A stretch of 64,000 nt of DNA from an uncultured Eubacteriales bacterium (GCA_902776285.1 CACYPK010000006.1:1-64000); one strand, 5' to 3'; numbered from the stretch's first letter, positions 28,191-37,031 are shown. The notes: generated by a model from the letters alone, not told the origin. Numbers and translations are program-made.

Positions 28191-30014
28191 ATGTCTGTTT
28201 TTTATAACATTGTCGCCTTCCTCGGCGGACTGGCGATGTTTCTCTACGGAATGAGAGTCATGGGTGACGGTCTCAAGAGTTCATCCGGCGGAGCAATGAA
28301 GAACGCTCTTGCCAAGGTGACCAACAGGCCGGTCATGGGCTTCATCCTGGGAATGCTGGTCGCGTGCATAATCCAGAGTTCTACAGCTACCATAGTCATC
28401 ACGGTCGGTCTCGTCGGAGCGGGTTTCCTTACCTTCCACCAGTCGGTCGGCATAGTGCTCGGAGCAAACGTAGGTACCGCAATAACAGCGCAGATCATCA
28501 GGCTCATGGACGTGAGTTCGGGCATGGACAGCCCTCTGTACTTTTTCAAGGCTGACAACCTTGCCCCTCTCGCCCTTGTGATCGGCATAGTCTTCATCAT
28601 GTTCCTTAAGAAAGGAAGCTTTAAGACAGCCGGCAACGTGGCATGCGGATTCGGAATACTCTTCATGGGACTCATCTACATGAGCGATGTGGTATCGGGC
28701 TTCGGAGAATCCCTCAGCTATCTGCTGACAGCCTTCTCCAACAACTACGCTCTCGGCTTCCTCGCAGGTATCCTGGTAACGGGAGTCGTCCAGAGCTCAT
28801 CGGCCGTCGTGGGTATCATACAGTCGATAGCGAGCTCTGTCGGTGTGACCTTCGGCGCGGTGTTCGCTGTCATCATCGGTGTCAATATCGGAGACTGTCT
28901 CACGACTTACCTTGTGAGCCGCATCGGCGCGAAGCCCGTGCAGAGACGTACGGCTATGGTGCACATCATTTACAATGTGTTTGCCGCCGTCCTCTGTTTC
29001 CTGCTCGTTCTGATCGGACGCAGTACCGGCATCCTGAACGACACTTTCTGGAACGCTTCGCTCAATTCCGGCGGAGTCGCCAACATCCACGGATTCTTCA
29101 GACTTGTACCGGCTGTTGTGCTTCTGCCGTTTACCAGGGTATTTGAAAACATCGCCTGCAGTATCATCAAGGATGAGCCTGTGGAAGAAGAGGACAAGAA
29201 CGCCATCGCGGCCCTCGACGCTCTCGATGAGAGGCTCTTCACCTCCCCTGCTCTTGCCCTTGATCAGGCAAAGAAAGTCGTTGAGGAGATGAGCGATATA
29301 GCCGCCCACAACTTCGATGCCGCCGTGCAGCAGATATATCATTACGACTCCAAGCGTGACGCGAGGATAGAGACGCGTGAGGATCTGCTCGACAGCATGA
29401 CGGACGCTACCAACAAATACCTGGTTTCTCTTTCATCCCACATCCACACTTCTGCCGAAACACGCGCCCAGAACCGCATCATCAAGATCATGATCTGCTA
29501 CGAGCGTATCGGTGACCTGGCTGTGAACATAGCGAACGTTGTAGAAAGCCTGAGGGCCGAAGGCAAGGAATTCTCTGATACTGCCATGGCCGAGCTGCAG
29601 GTAGCGTTTGACGCCATCTACGAGATAATGGATAAGACCCAGAGCGCTTTCAAGGCCGATGATTCGGATCTTGCCGCGAAAGTCGAACCTCTGGAGGAAG
29701 TCATAGACGATATGGTCGAAGAGCTGAACGCCAGGCACGTATTCAGAATGGTCAATCAGGTCTGCGATCCGATCAAGGGCATCCACTACCAGTCGATACT
29801 CACGAACATAGAGCATATCTCAGACAAGTGCAGTGACATAGCGGTTTATGTAATGGAGAGTGACAACACTGAGATCTTCGGTAAGGAGCACTCATACGTA
29901 CACGACATGCACCACTCAAACAACAAAGATTACACCCGCCGCTATGACAGAGAGCATGACAAGTACTTCAAGGCTCTCAACGAGATCCCCCGGACGACAA
30001 AGCCTATTGAATAG
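28191..30014 (+). CDS. Na+/phosphate cotransporter with PhoU-like domain
   Basis: 607 aa from ATG 28191, which has CGGAGG before it. A longer open frame back to a TTG at 28113 would lie in the promoter. The first 330 residues hold the two repeated PNaS modules, each with a QSSTAT or QSSSAVVG motif and a glycine-rich GANVGTA/GVNIGD loop. Residues 350-580 are a helical PhoU-like domain. It takes up phosphate with Na+. It is a single-gene unit ended by a strong terminator. Confidence 0.93.
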   Translation: MSVFYNIVAFLGGLAMFLYGMRVMGDGLKSSSGGAMKNALAKVTNRPVMGFILGMLVACIIQSSTATIVITVGLVGAGFLTFHQSVGIVLGANVGTAITAQIIRLMDVSSGMDSPLYFFKADNLAPLALVIGIVFIMFLKKGSFKTAGNVACGFGILFMGLIYMSDVVSGFGESLSYLLTAFSNNYALGFLAGILVTGVVQSSSAVVGIIQSIASSVGVTFGAVFAVIIGVNIGDCLTTYLVSRIGAKPVQRRTAMVHIIYNVFAAVLCFLLVLIGRSTGILNDTFWNASLNSGGVANIHGFFRLVPAVVLLPFTRVFENIACSIIKDEPVEEEDKNAIAALDALDERLFTSPALALDQAKKVVEEMSDIAAHNFDAAVQQIYHYDSKRDARIETREDLLDSMTDATNKYLVSLSSHIHTSAETRAQNRIIKIMICYERIGDLAVNIANVVESLRAEGKEFSDTAMAELQVAFDAIYEIMDKTQSAFKADDSDLAAKVEPLEEVIDDMVEELNARHVFRMVNQVCDPIKGIHYQSILTNIEHISDKCSDIAVYVMESDNTEIFGKEHSYVHDMHHSNNKDYTRRYDREHDKYFKALNEIPRTTKPIE

Positions 30015-30021
30015 CAAAATA

Positions 30022-30061
30022 AAAAACTCCTTCGCGGCCGCTCAGCCTCGAAGGAGTTTTT
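30022..30061. terminator. Bidirectional intrinsic terminator
   Basis: A 13-bp stem AAAAACTCCTTCG/CGAAGGAGTTTTT (30022-30034 with 30049-30061) lies between the cotransporter gene (+) and the convergent yitT-like gene (-). Confidence 0.9.
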
Positions 30062-30074
30062 GCTTGCTTCTTTT

Positions 30075-30986
30075 TTACTCGGTAAAGCGCTTTTCGAACC
30101 TGCCGTATATCTTGGTGCCCTCGTTCACCATCACGAATGCGTCCGGGTCTATGCTCTTTACTATCTCTATGAGCCTCGGCAATTCATATTTGGTGACCAT
30201 GGTCATCAGTATGTACGTGTCTTCATCCGTATATCCGCCGGCTCCGTTCCAGTAAGTGAGTCCCCTCTTGACTTCGTTTATGACTTTATTGGTTATGCCC
30301 TCTTTCTTTGTGAAGATCATTACTTGCATATTTATGTTCTGTGTATGCTGGTAATCGAGCGCCAGGCCGTTGATCACGGCGAATATCATCGAATATACGA
30401 CCGTCTGGATGTCGAAGAGGAAGAAGCACACTCCGTATACGAGCGTATTTATCGCTATGGAGATCTTGCCCACACTGAAATTAGGATGGGTCTTTGACAT
30501 CGCCACGCCGATGATGTCCTGCCCGCCGCCTGAGGTACCGCCTTTCAAAACGAGGCCGGCTCCCGTACCGGATATGATGCCTCCGACAAGGACCGCGGTC
30601 AGATAGTCATCGAACACGGGAGTCTTAGCGACAGGCACCAGCGACATGCACACGGAAGCGATGCCTATGGAGATCGCCGTAGTTATGCAGAACTCCTTGC
30701 CGAGTGACTTATAAGCCAGGTAAAAGAGCGGCATGTTGACTATCCAGTATATGATACCCAGATAGCTTATGCCCGCCGGCTCCGGTATATTCAGGACGTT
30801 TACGATGAACATGCGAAGCAGCATGGAAATGCCCGTAAAGCCGCTGCTGTAAAGGTTCATCGGAGTGATTATCCTGTTTATTCCGATCGCGAAAAGAAGG
30901 TTGCCCCCGATCACGAGGGCCACCCTGTAAAGCATGTGTTTTTTCTTTTCCGGAGTATCGAGCGTTCCAGCCCATTTCTGCTTCAT
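30075..30986 (-). CDS. YitT family membrane protein (first copy)
   Basis: 303 aa. Five or six hydrophobic segments (about 20-230) form the YitT membrane domain. The C-terminal DUF2179 domain (about 235-295) has the ILMTMVTKYELPRLIEIVKSID pattern. Family function is not firmly known; a transport role has been proposed. Its start overlaps the stop of the PotD-like gene by 4 bp, so the two are made together. A second copy lies at 38176. Confidence 0.88.
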   Translation of the reverse strand: MKQKWAGTLDTPEKKKHMLYRVALVIGGNLLFAIGINRIITPMNLYSSGFTGISMLLRMFIVNVLNIPEPAGISYLGIIYWIVNMPLFYLAYKSLGKEFCITTAISIGIASVCMSLVPVAKTPVFDDYLTAVLVGGIISGTGAGLVLKGGTSGGGQDIIGVAMSKTHPNFSVGKISIAINTLVYGVCFFLFDIQTVVYSMIFAVINGLALDYQHTQNINMQVMIFTKKEGITNKVINEVKRGLTYWNGAGGYTDEDTYILMTMVTKYELPRLIEIVKSIDPDAFVMVNEGTKIYGRFEKRFTE

Positions 30987-32062
30987 TCAGCTTTTACCTT
31001 CTTCCAATAATCGCTGTAAAGCTCCGTTGTCGCCGGATCGAGCGTCACCAGCGACTCACAGCGGTCTACCGTCGCCTTGTCAGGGAAGACAGCTTTCTCT
31101 TCGAGGTATTCCTCGTCTATAAGGTCCAGAGCCGCCTCGTTCGGCGTCGTGTAGTATAGATAGTCAAAGTTTATGGCGGCTACATCCGCCTTGCAGAGGA
31201 AGTTGATCCATGCCTCCGCGTTCGCCTTGTTAGGCGCGTCCTTTGGAATGACCCATGAGTCGATGAAGAACTCAGACCCTTCCTTAGGAATAACGAATTC
31301 TACGTCCTCGTTCAGTTCTTTGGTGTAGATGTATTCGCCGTTCCACACCACGCCTACAGCGGCAGAACCGTTTGCCAGAAGGTCGCGCGCTGAATCGTTC
31401 GCGTATTTATAGACCAGCGGTTTCTGCCTGATGAGTTCATCGGCAGCAGCCTTTATCTCCTCTTCACTGGTCGAGTTCTCTGAGTACCCGAGCTTCTTGA
31501 GACCTATCATGAAGGCGTCGCGGACGCTGTCCGGCATCACGAGGCTGTTTTTGAACTTCTCGTTCCAGAGGTCATCCCACGAATCTATCTCGACGCCCTC
31601 TGTCATCGTCTTGTTGTACAGTATGCCGGCTATGCCCGCCTGATACGGCACGGAGTACTTGTTGCCCGGATCGAATGATTCGGACTTCTTCATGTAAACA
31701 TCTCCGATGTTTTTTATCTCCGGTATATTGTTCATGTCGAGTTCGGAGAGCATGTCGTTCGCTATCATGCGCTGGATCATGTAGTCCGAAGTGCACACAC
31801 AGTCGTATGTGGTCGCGTTGTTCTCGAGCACGGTGATCATCTCCTCGGCAGTATCGAAGTAATCCGGTATCACCATGATCCCGGTCTCCTCTTCGAACTT
31901 GTCAAGGAGCGTCATGTCAAAATAATCGCCATAGCAATAAACGTATACCGAGCCGTTCTCACCGCTCCTGCAGCCGCTCATAAGCGCTGTAAAGGACACG
32001 GTCATCAGCAGCACGGCCATCATTGCCGCCAGCCTTCTGAAGTGTCTGTTGGTTTTTTTCAT
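30983..32062 (-). CDS. potD: Spermidine/putrescine-type substrate-binding lipoprotein
   Basis: 359 aa. It has a basic N-terminus, a hydrophobic stretch and the lipobox LMSGC near residue 31, so it is lipid-anchored after Lgt and Lsp action. The mature part matches PotD/PotF: VYVYCYGDYFDMTLLDKFEEETGI, then VSDYMIQRMI-like and VGVVWNGEYIY stretches. It binds a polyamine or related ligand. The matching PotA, PotB and PotC genes lie 16 kb away at 47989-50685, and that locus has no potD of its own. The two probably form one transporter. Confidence 0.88.
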   Translation of the reverse strand: MKKTNRHFRRLAAMMAVLLMTVSFTALMSGCRSGENGSVYVYCYGDYFDMTLLDKFEEETGIMVIPDYFDTAEEMITVLENNATTYDCVCTSDYMIQRMIANDMLSELDMNNIPEIKNIGDVYMKKSESFDPGNKYSVPYQAGIAGILYNKTMTEGVEIDSWDDLWNEKFKNSLVMPDSVRDAFMIGLKKLGYSENSTSEEEIKAAADELIRQKPLVYKYANDSARDLLANGSAAVGVVWNGEYIYTKELNEDVEFVIPKEGSEFFIDSWVIPKDAPNKANAEAWINFLCKADVAAINFDYLYYTTPNEAALDLIDEEYLEEKAVFPDKATVDRCESLVTLDPATTELYSDYWKKVKAE

Positions 32063-32083
32063 TCTTTCTCTTTCCCGAACCTT

Positions 32084-32428
32084 TTATTCCGCGAGAGCTC
32101 TGAATCTTTCGAGCGCATCCTTGTACTGCGGAAGTATATCCGATACGTCTACCATCTCTTCTGCATGTCTGAATCTCTCGGTCATTTCGACGACAGGATC
32201 CAGCAGCGGCGTGATCGACAGATTGCCCAGAGTTCCCTTGAGAGCATGGGCGGCTTCGAACGCCTTTTTCACATCGCCGTCTTCGATCGCGGCGTCGAGT
32301 TTACCGAAGTTCTCATCTGCGATCATTGTGTTTACGAGCTTAAGATAAAACTCCTCCATGCCGAGGCAACGAGCGAGACCGTCTTTCGTATCTGCGCCGT
32401 ATTCGTTAAGCTTTTCTATCGTTATCAT
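32084..32428 (-). CDS. Histidine phosphotransfer (Hpt) domain protein
   Basis: 114 aa from ATG 32428 (GGGGGAG before it); the open frame further upstream overlaps the next gene and is rejected. The Hpt signature AAHALKGTLGNL puts the phospho-accepting His at residue 61 in a four-helix bundle. It starts 34 bp after the REC-GGDEF-EAL gene stop, so it is a likely phosphorelay partner of that receiver. No histidine kinase is in the window. Confidence 0.9.
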   Translation of the reverse strand: MITIEKLNEYGADTKDGLARCLGMEEFYLKLVNTMIADENFGKLDAAIEDGDVKKAFEAAHALKGTLGNLSITPLLDPVVEMTERFRHAEEMVDVSDILPQYKDALERFRALAE

Positions 32429-32462
32429 CGTTTCTCCCCCTTCGTTTCTACTCTTGTCGGTA

Positions 32463-34163
32463 TTATCTGTCTGCCAGGAACTTCTCGAATTCTTCTGCCG
32501 GTACCGGCTTTGAGAAGTAGTATCCCTGAGCGATGTCACATCCCATTTCCTTGAGCGCATTCAGCTGTTCTTCTGTCTCTACGCCCTCGGCTATTACCGG
32601 AACACCCAGCATCTCGGCTATCTCTATGACTATGGCTATCATGCCGGTGTCTCCGCCTTCTGTGAACGCTGTCCTTATAAACTGCATGTCCAGCTTGAGA
32701 GCGTCTATAGGCAGGCTCGTCAGCATGTTCAGTGATGAATAGCCCGTGCCGAAGTCGTCCATCTCCACGCGGAAGCCCTCGCTTCTCAGCCTGTGTACGG
32801 TATCGATTATGTGCTTAGAGTCCTCGGAGTACGCCGATTCGGTTATCTCCAGCAGGATCTGCTCCTGTGAGATCCCGTATTCTTCTACGATACCTTTCAG
32901 TGTGTTGCAGATATCAGGGTCAAAAAGGTCGACTCTGGATACGTTCACACTGACGCTTACAGGTACCACGGCGCCCAGCCTGTCGCTCCACTCTCTTATC
33001 TGTTTAGCAGCGGCTCTCCATACGTAATTGTCGAGGCGGTTTATGAGTCCGCTGGACTCAAAAGTGCTTATGAACGCTCCCGGGTTTATGAAACCGTATT
33101 CCGGATGTATCCACCGCACCAGCGCCTCAGCGCTGCAGAGCACCGGCTTTTCGCCTCTGATATCGAATTTAGGCTGGTAGTATACCTTGAACTGCTCCTG
33201 CTCCAGCGCTTCAGGGAAGTCTACTATGAGCTGCTCCCTGTAAAGGTTCTTCTCGTTGAGTTCGTTGTCGTACTCTCCTATCGGCATCGTATAGTTGCTC
33301 TTTACGGAGTCGGCTGCGAGCTTCGCGCGGTCAAAGCGCCTTTCGATATCGATGCTCTTGTCTGCCTCGGGATATACTCCCATCCTGAGCCTGACTGTAT
33401 TCTCCGCGTTGCCCTCTCCGGATATGCCCTCAGACAGCATGCCGAGCACCTTTTCGTAATCGTCAAGATGCGGGCAGTACAGCATGAACTGGTCAGCGTC
33501 CCTTCTGCACGCCAGGCCTCCGGTTTCGGATGTCAGATCGCGCAGTCTGTTTCCTATGCGCTTCAGCACTTCATCGGAGAAATCCCTGCCGTAACGCTCG
33601 TTTATCATGTGGAAGTGATTGATGTCGATGACTATCGCATCCATCAGGTTTTCCCTGTTGTGCGCGTCGCTGCGCTCAGCGTAAAGGTAGAAGAACTCCC
33701 TGTTGTAGAGCCCCGTCAGCTCATCGAACTCGGTCTGGCCGATAATGACGCGCTTTTCAAAAAGCTCTATGGTGTGGCGTATCCTCGCCTGAATGATCTT
33801 GATATCCGGATACGGCTTCGGTATGAAATCCGCCGCTCCGATGTCAAGGCATTCCACCTCGGCCTCCTTGTCTGCGGTCAGTACTATCACCGGTATCCTG
33901 TGGATCTCCTCTTTCTCGTTGATCATGTTGAGGATATCCACTCCGTGCATGTCCGGAAGATTAAGGTCAAGGAGTATCAGGCTCAGCTGATCGCCACTCG
34001 CGCCAATATGTTCCAGGGCCTGTTTTCCGTTTTCTGCCAGCAGAACGTCGTATTCCCGCTCGATAGACATCTTGAGTATCTCGCGGCTGACAAACTCATC
34101 CTCTACTATGAGTATCAGTTGTCTTTCATCCTTATTCTGCTGTGAAGCGTTAGTCTTCGGCAT
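32463..34163 (-). CDS. Response regulator with degenerate GGDEF and intact EAL domain
   Basis: 566 aa from ATG 34163, which has GAGGAAA at the right distance; a GTG at 34178 overlaps that site. Residues 15-130 are a receiver with phospho-acceptor Asp66 (LILLDLNLP). Residues 145-300 are a GGDEF fold whose signature reads RRDADQF (220-226), so cyclase activity is unlikely. Residues 310-560 are an EAL domain with EALVRW (346-351), VNVSR, EITES, DDFGTGYSSL and AEGVET, as expected of an active c-di-GMP phosphodiesterase. It probably lowers c-di-GMP in response to phosphorylation. A TATAAT at 34202-34207 may be its -10. Confidence 0.92.
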   Translation of the reverse strand: MPKTNASQQNKDERQLILIVEDEFVSREILKMSIEREYDVLLAENGKQALEHIGASGDQLSLILLDLNLPDMHGVDILNMINEKEEIHRIPVIVLTADKEAEVECLDIGAADFIPKPYPDIKIIQARIRHTIELFEKRVIIGQTEFDELTGLYNREFFYLYAERSDAHNRENLMDAIVIDINHFHMINERYGRDFSDEVLKRIGNRLRDLTSETGGLACRRDADQFMLYCPHLDDYEKVLGMLSEGISGEGNAENTVRLRMGVYPEADKSIDIERRFDRAKLAADSVKSNYTMPIGEYDNELNEKNLYREQLIVDFPEALEQEQFKVYYQPKFDIRGEKPVLCSAEALVRWIHPEYGFINPGAFISTFESSGLINRLDNYVWRAAAKQIREWSDRLGAVVPVSVSVNVSRVDLFDPDICNTLKGIVEEYGISQEQILLEITESAYSEDSKHIIDTVHRLRSEGFRVEMDDFGTGYSSLNMLTSLPIDALKLDMQFIRTAFTEGGDTGMIAIVIEIAEMLGVPVIAEGVETEEQLNALKEMGCDIAQGYYFSKPVPAEEFEKFLADR

Positions 34164-34241
34164 AAAAAGTTTCCTCACTTATCACATAAGTATCAACGAT
34201 TATTATATACCATTCATTGCGCGTAAAGATATCATATTTTT

Positions 34242-34271
34242 GCAAAAGAAAAAGACCGCTTTCACGGTCTT
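34242..34271 (-). terminator. Terminator of the tRNA operon
   Basis: A 7-bp stem (34252-34258 with 34265-34271) is followed on the minus strand by TTTCTTTT. It lies directly after the tRNA-Cys gene. Confidence 0.8.
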
Positions 34272-34275
34272 CTGT

Positions 34276-34349
<74 letters not shown>

Positions 34350-34357
34350 TTATAGAT

Positions 34358-34379
34358 GAGGGACTCGTTAGAGTCCCTC
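34358..34379 (-). other. Perfect stem-loop between tRNA-Gln and tRNA-Cys
   Basis: A 9-bp stem GAGGGACTC/GAGTCCCTC has a 4-nt loop and no following U-run. It fills most of the 37-bp spacer and may guide tRNA processing or pause transcription. Confidence 0.55.
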
Positions 34380-34386
34380 GTCTTCC

Positions 34387-34461
34387 TGGCTAGGGTAGTA
34401 GGATTCGAACCTACGAATGACGGAATCAGAATCCGTTGCCTTACCGCTTGGCTATACCCCA
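34387..34461 (-). tRNA. tRNA-Gln (CTG)
   Basis: 75 nt with the usual TGGGGTATAGCCAAGCGG 5' part, anticodon loop TTCTGAT, so anticodon CTG, and encoded CCA. It reads CAG only; the TTG isoacceptor must be elsewhere. Confidence 0.9.
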
Positions 34462-34509
34462 TCAGCATTGCTATTGTAACACAACACGCAGTCGATTAAA
34501 AGAAGAATT

Positions 34510-34586
34510 TGGGGTGGATGGTGGGATTCGAACCCACGAATACTGGAGCCACAACCCAGGGTCTTAACCACTTGACGACACCCACC
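34510..34586 (-). tRNA. tRNA-His (GTG)
   Basis: Anticodon loop TTGTGGC. An extra encoded G(-1) faces C73, as expected of bacterial tRNA-His, and CCA is encoded. Confidence 0.93.
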
Positions 34587-34603
34587 ACGGGTCTTTTAAA
34601 AAG

Positions 34604-34680
34604 TGGCGACCGGGAACGGGCTCGAACCGTCGACCTCCAGCGTGACAGGCTGGCATTCTAACCAGCTGAACTACCCGGCC
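34604..34680 (-). tRNA. tRNA-Asp (GTC)
   Basis: 77 nt with acceptor GGCCGGG/CCCGGTC, anticodon loop CTGTCAC and encoded CCA. Confidence 0.95.
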
Positions 34681-34685
34681 GCAAA

Positions 34686-34761
34686 TGGTGGGACCAATAG
34701 GGCTCGAACCTATGACCCCCTGCTTGTAAGGCAGGTGCTCTCCCAGCTGAGCTATGATCCC
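34686..34761 (-). tRNA. tRNA-Val (TAC)
   Basis: 76 nt with acceptor GGGATCA/TGGTCCC, anticodon loop CTTACAA and encoded CCA. Confidence 0.95.
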
Positions 34762-34766
34762 ACATC

Positions 34767-34843
34767 TGGTAGCGGCGACTGGACTTGAACCAGTGACCTT
34801 CCGGGTATGAACCGGACGCTCTAGCCAGCTAAGCTACGCCGCC
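34767..34843 (-). tRNA. tRNA-Met (CAT), elongator type
   Basis: 77 nt with anticodon loop TTCATAC. The acceptor GGCGGCG/CGCCGCT pairs at 1-72 and the anticodon stem lacks the three G-C pairs of initiators, so it is elongator Met. A lysidine tRNA-Ile2 is less likely because the sequence is close to the known Bacillus elongator. Confidence 0.88.
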
Positions 34844-34872
34844 GCAACGCTTGATTCTTTCAATCGCGCTTG

Positions 34873-34904
34873 ATTATACTAACAAAAGTGACAGGCCTTG
34901 TCAA
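34873..34904 (-). promoter_or_regulatory. Promoter of the six-tRNA operon
   Basis: The minus strand has TTGACA (34899-34904), 17 bp, TAGTAT (34876-34881), with an overlapping TATAAT at 34873-34878. It is 30 bp before tRNA-Met. Confidence 0.75.
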
Positions 34905-34921
34905 CAAATTTCACAAATTTG

Positions 34922-34930
34922 TGTTATACT
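34922..34930 (+). promoter_or_regulatory. Extended -10 promoter of lgt
   Basis: TGTTATACT lies about 50 bp before the lgt start and back to back with the tRNA promoter. No good -35 is present. Confidence 0.55.
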
Positions 34931-34980
34931 ATTGCAGTGCATCATAAAGCTTTATACAGCTCAGCAACAGGAGGTATTAA

Positions 34981-35739
34981 ATGGGTCATCCCGATCCCAT
35001 AGCGTTCACGATCTTCGGCATCGACATAAGATGGTACGGCATACTCATCGCCTGCGGCATGATCATTGCCGTTTTGCTGTCGTGCAAAAGAGCTCCCCGT
35101 CACGGATTCACCGATGAGGATGTGCTGGACATCGCTCTTTGGATGCTGCCGATCGGCGTGATCGGCGCGCGTGTCTATTACGTGCTGTTCAACCTCGATT
35201 ATTACGATACCTTCAGTTCAATGCTCGACATCAGGAGCGGCGGACTGGCGATACACGGAGGCCTCATCTTCGGCATGATAACCATCATCGTGATCTGCAG
35301 GCGCAAGAAGATCGCTCCTCTTAACGTGCTCGACTGCTTCATACCTACCGTCGCTCTGGCGCAGGCTATCGGCAGATGGGGCAATTTTTTCAACGGCGAA
35401 GCGCACGGCGGACCTACCGACCTGCCTTGGGCCATTCTTGTTGACGGCGAGCTGGTCCACCCTACCTTCCTTTACGAATCGATCTGGTGTCTGCTGCTCT
35501 TCATATTACTCAGCTGGTTCGACAAGAACAAAAGGACAGCCAACGGGCAGACTTTTTCGCTCTATCTTATCCTCTACTCCATTGAACGGTTCTTTGTCGA
35601 GTCTCTGCGCACTGACTCGCTCATGATAGGCCCATTCAGACAGGCTCAGGTCATAAGCGTCTGCGCGATCATACTCGGCATTTGTCTTTACATGTGGTCG
35701 TCAAAGAACAGACGCATCACTCCGGATAACAATCAATAA
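34981..35739 (+). CDS. lgt: Prolipoprotein diacylglyceryl transferase
   Basis: 252 aa with seven predicted membrane segments. The Lgt signature GRWGNFFNGEAHGG (around 136-149) and the early SGGLAIHGGLIFG motif with its essential His region are present. It moves diacylglycerol from phosphatidylglycerol to the lipobox cysteine of lipoproteins. Two substrates are encoded in this window (PotD-like at 30983, lipoprotein at 51642). AGGAGG precedes ATG 34981. Confidence 0.96.
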   Translation: MGHPDPIAFTIFGIDIRWYGILIACGMIIAVLLSCKRAPRHGFTDEDVLDIALWMLPIGVIGARVYYVLFNLDYYDTFSSMLDIRSGGLAIHGGLIFGMITIIVICRRKKIAPLNVLDCFIPTVALAQAIGRWGNFFNGEAHGGPTDLPWAILVDGELVHPTFLYESIWCLLLFILLSWFDKNKRTANGQTFSLYLILYSIERFFVESLRTDSLMIGPFRQAQVISVCAIILGICLYMWSSKNRRITPDNNQ

Positions 35740-35743
35740 GCAA

Positions 35744-35825
35744 AAAATGAAAGAGACCGCAAGGGGTGCAGTCTCTTTCGAAAAAGGGTATTGGGACTAG
35801 AGATAGGATTGCTTCTGCAATCCTT
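35744..35825 (-). ncRNA. Candidate small RNA of about 80 nt, convergent to lgt
   Basis: A complete transcription unit is visible without a gene in it. A promoter at 35832-35860 is followed by about 80 nt. The RNA has a 5' hairpin (AGGATTGC/GCAATCCT, 35805-35812 with 35817-35824), an unpaired pyrimidine-rich middle (CTATCTCTAGTCCCAATACCC) and a 9-bp terminator stem (35749-35757 with 35771-35779) followed by six U. No start codon with a ribosome site lies inside. It ends 5 bp from the lgt stop. I do not recognise the family. The 5' end is inferred from the promoter spacing. Confidence 0.6.
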
Positions 35826-35831
35826 ATTTGC

Positions 35832-35860
35832 ATTATAAAGGGCACAAGTCCCTTTTTCAA
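35832..35860 (-). promoter_or_regulatory. Strong promoter of the candidate small RNA
   Basis: TTGAAA (35855-35860), 17 bp, perfect TATAAT (35832-35837) on the minus strand. No coding gene follows before the convergent lgt end. Confidence 0.75.
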
Positions 35861-35936
35861 TGTTTATGTACTTCAAAAAAACAAGATATGAGATATAAGT
35901 ACAATCCGAGTCTCAAAGCCTTGAATTGTCAACCCT

Positions 35937-37031
35937 TTAAACGTTAAACAGGAAGTGCATCACATCGCCGTCCTTTACGACATACTCCTTCCCTTCAGAC
36001 CTGAGCCAGCCTTTTTCCTTGGCCGCGGATATCTTTCCGCCGACTTCCATGAGCTTGTCATAGGATATGGTCTCGGCGCGTATAAACCCCTTCTCAAAGT
36101 CTGTATGGATCTTTCCGGCAGCCTGAGGAGCCAGCGTGCCGCGCTTTATTGTCCACGCCCTGGTCTCGTCCTCTCCTGTTGTGAGGAAGCTTATCAGATC
36201 GAGCAGCGCATAGGATGATTTTATGAGCTTATCGAGGCCGGCCTCTTTGATCCCGAGTTCTTCGAGGAACATCTCCCTTTCTTCGTCTTCGAGCTCGGCG
36301 AGTTCCGCCTCCACCTTCGCGCTTATGACCACGACTTCAGATCCTTCAGCTGCGGCGTATTCCTTTACTGCCTTTACGAATTCGTTGTCCTCTCCGGAAG
36401 CATCTTCTTCGGAAACGTTTGCCGCGTATATGACCGGTTTATATGTAAGAAGGTCCAATGACTTCACGAATGCCGCTTCCTCATCGCTCAGACCGTCTAT
36501 TTCCCTAGCGCGCCTGCCCTCAGAGAGAAGCTCGTAGATGCGCTTCAGAAGTTCGAGTTCGCCCCTTGCCGACTTGTCGGCCTTGGCCTGCTTCTCGGTC
36601 TTGGCTATCCTGCGCTCCATTACTTCCATATCGGCGATTATGAGTTCGGTGTTGATGACCTCTATGTCGTTCACAGGGTCTATCCTGCCGTCCACGTGCA
36701 CCACGTTGTCATCGGCAAAGCATCTTACGACGTGAACGATGGCCTCAACTTCCCTGATATGTCCGAGGAACTTGTTGCCCAGGCCCTCGCCTTTTGACGC
36801 GCCCTTCACAAGCCCCGCGATATCACAGAACTCTATCGTCGTATATATTGTCTTTCTGGAGTTGTATACCTCGGACAGAGTCGTTACACGCTCGTCCGGA
36901 ACGGTCACAACGCCCACATTTGGTTCTATGGTACAGAACGGATAGTTTGCCGCCTCGGCGCCCGCTTTTGTTATTGCGTTGAACAGCGTGCTCTTTCCTA
37001 CGTTAGGCAGCCCTACGATTCCAAGTTTCAT
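35937..37031 (-). CDS. ychF: YchF/OLA1-type GTP/ATP-binding protein
   Basis: 364 aa from ATG 37031, with AAGGAG 9 bp upstream; the longer frame to 37091 has no such site. G1 is GLPNVGKSTLFN (residues 6-17) and the DIAGLVKGASKGEGLGN block follows. The C-terminal TGS domain carries AWTIKRGTLAPQAAGKIHTDF. YchF binds ribosomes and hydrolyses ATP in preference to GTP. It is a single-gene unit, divergent from the nuclease-like gene at 37096. Confidence 0.95.
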   Translation of the reverse strand: MKLGIVGLPNVGKSTLFNAITKAGAEAANYPFCTIEPNVGVVTVPDERVTTLSEVYNSRKTIYTTIEFCDIAGLVKGASKGEGLGNKFLGHIREVEAIVHVVRCFADDNVVHVDGRIDPVNDIEVINTELIIADMEVMERRIAKTEKQAKADKSARGELELLKRIYELLSEGRRAREIDGLSDEEAAFVKSLDLLTYKPVIYAANVSEEDASGEDNEFVKAVKEYAAAEGSEVVVISAKVEAELAELEDEEREMFLEELGIKEAGLDKLIKSSYALLDLISFLTTGEDETRAWTIKRGTLAPQAAGKIHTDFEKGFIRAETISYDKLMEVGGKISAAKEKGWLRSEGKEYVVKDGDVMHFLFNV

